Positions 63,656 to 64,000 of a stretch of DNA of 64,000 nt are shown here, one piece after another. The notes beneath the pieces were generated by a model, which worked only from the letters and a program-made list of their open reading frames with translations, did not search any database and was not told where the DNA came from. A program made the translations under genes and the position numbers. This DNA comes from Cymbidium sinense (Eukaryota; Streptophyta; Magnoliopsida; Asparagales; Orchidaceae). Within the stretch, counting starts at the first letter, position 1; each line of letters starts with the position of its first letter. The stretch lies in contig CM038222.1 in the NCBI GenBank assembly GCA_021442155.1, forward strand, positions 25,096,148 through 25,160,147. The letters are read 5' to 3'.

Positions 63656-64000
63656 CTTATATAAAATAAAAACTAAATAGAAACCAAAACCTAAAAAATA
63701 AACCTAAAATAAATAAAAATAAAACCTAAACACTAAACTTAGAAAAACCTAAACCTAAAATAAACAAAATAAAATAAACATAAACCTAAACTAAATAAAC
63801 TAAACTAAAATAAATAAAACCTAAACCTAATCCTAAACTAAACTAAACTAAAAATAAAATAAAATAAACTAAAAATAAACCTAAATCTAAACAAAAAAAA
63901 TCCTAAAATAAAAACCTAAAACCTAAGCCTAGAAAAATAAAATAAAAACTTAAACAGAAACTTAAATATAAAAAATAAAACTTAAACCTAAAAAATAAAA
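63656..64000. repeat. Telomere-like satellite, block C (runs off the window)
   Basis: AAATAAAATAAAAACTAAAT, then CCTAAA/AAATAAA degenerate sequence, the same start as block A1 at 10898. No CCCTAAA tract or GR-RBP fragment is reached before the edge. Confidence 0.9.

Overview
This window looks like repeat-packed heterochromatin from a flowering plant. The evidence is extensive CCCTAAA (TTTAGGG-type) telomere-like DNA, plant Ty3/gypsy retrotransposon relics, a plant L1-type LINE with an RNase H domain, and fragments of a plant glycine-rich RNA-binding protein (GR-RBP) cDNA. I cannot name the species. I see no intact host gene, no tRNA or rRNA, no CRISPR array and no organellar insert. Nearly every open frame is a relic or a chance frame.

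Layout. (1) 1-10897: composite block, copy 1. A dead Ty3/gypsy element lies on the minus strand (reading leftward: gag, protease, RT) and is split inside its protease by a ~7 kb nested insertion (1885-8840). (2) 10898-21459: telomere-like satellite made of CCCTAAA tracts and degenerate CCTAAA/AAATAAA sequence, with GR-RBP cDNA 3' fragments G1-G3 inside and G4 at its right end. (3) 21878-34570: composite block, copy 2, again with the nested insertion and also keeping RT and RNase H. (4) 34571-41326: a decayed LINE on the plus strand (endonuclease, RT, zinc-binding domain, RNase H, long 3' tail, poly(A)). (5) 41327-47530: more telomere-like satellite, holding a 5'-truncated LINE with a perfect 19-bp target-site duplication and GR-RBP fragments G5-G8. 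(6) 47690-49150: a different, AT-rich satellite of ~345-bp units carrying a palindromic motif. (7) 49180-51588: degenerate ~300-420-bp repeats, probably the 3' untranslated/LTR part of the gypsy element. (8) 51589-63655: integrase plus composite block copy 3 (RT and RNase H deleted, same nested insertion). (9) 63656-64000: the telomere-like satellite resumes at the same junction as in copy 1.

Inferred history. A Ty3/gypsy element was hit by a second element. The gag end came to abut a telomere-like satellite, and the whole arrangement was then duplicated, because the nested insertion is in all three copies and the gag/satellite junction is the same in copies 1 and 3. Separately, one 5'-truncated GR-RBP cDNA entered a telomere-like tract, acquired or already carried a TAG codon, and was amplified as part of the satellite. 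LINE insertions, microsatellite growth and deletions came later.

Nothing here appears to encode a working protein. The main interest is structural: a captured host-mRNA fragment amplified inside a telomere-like satellite, and repeated blocks that record the order of insertion events.
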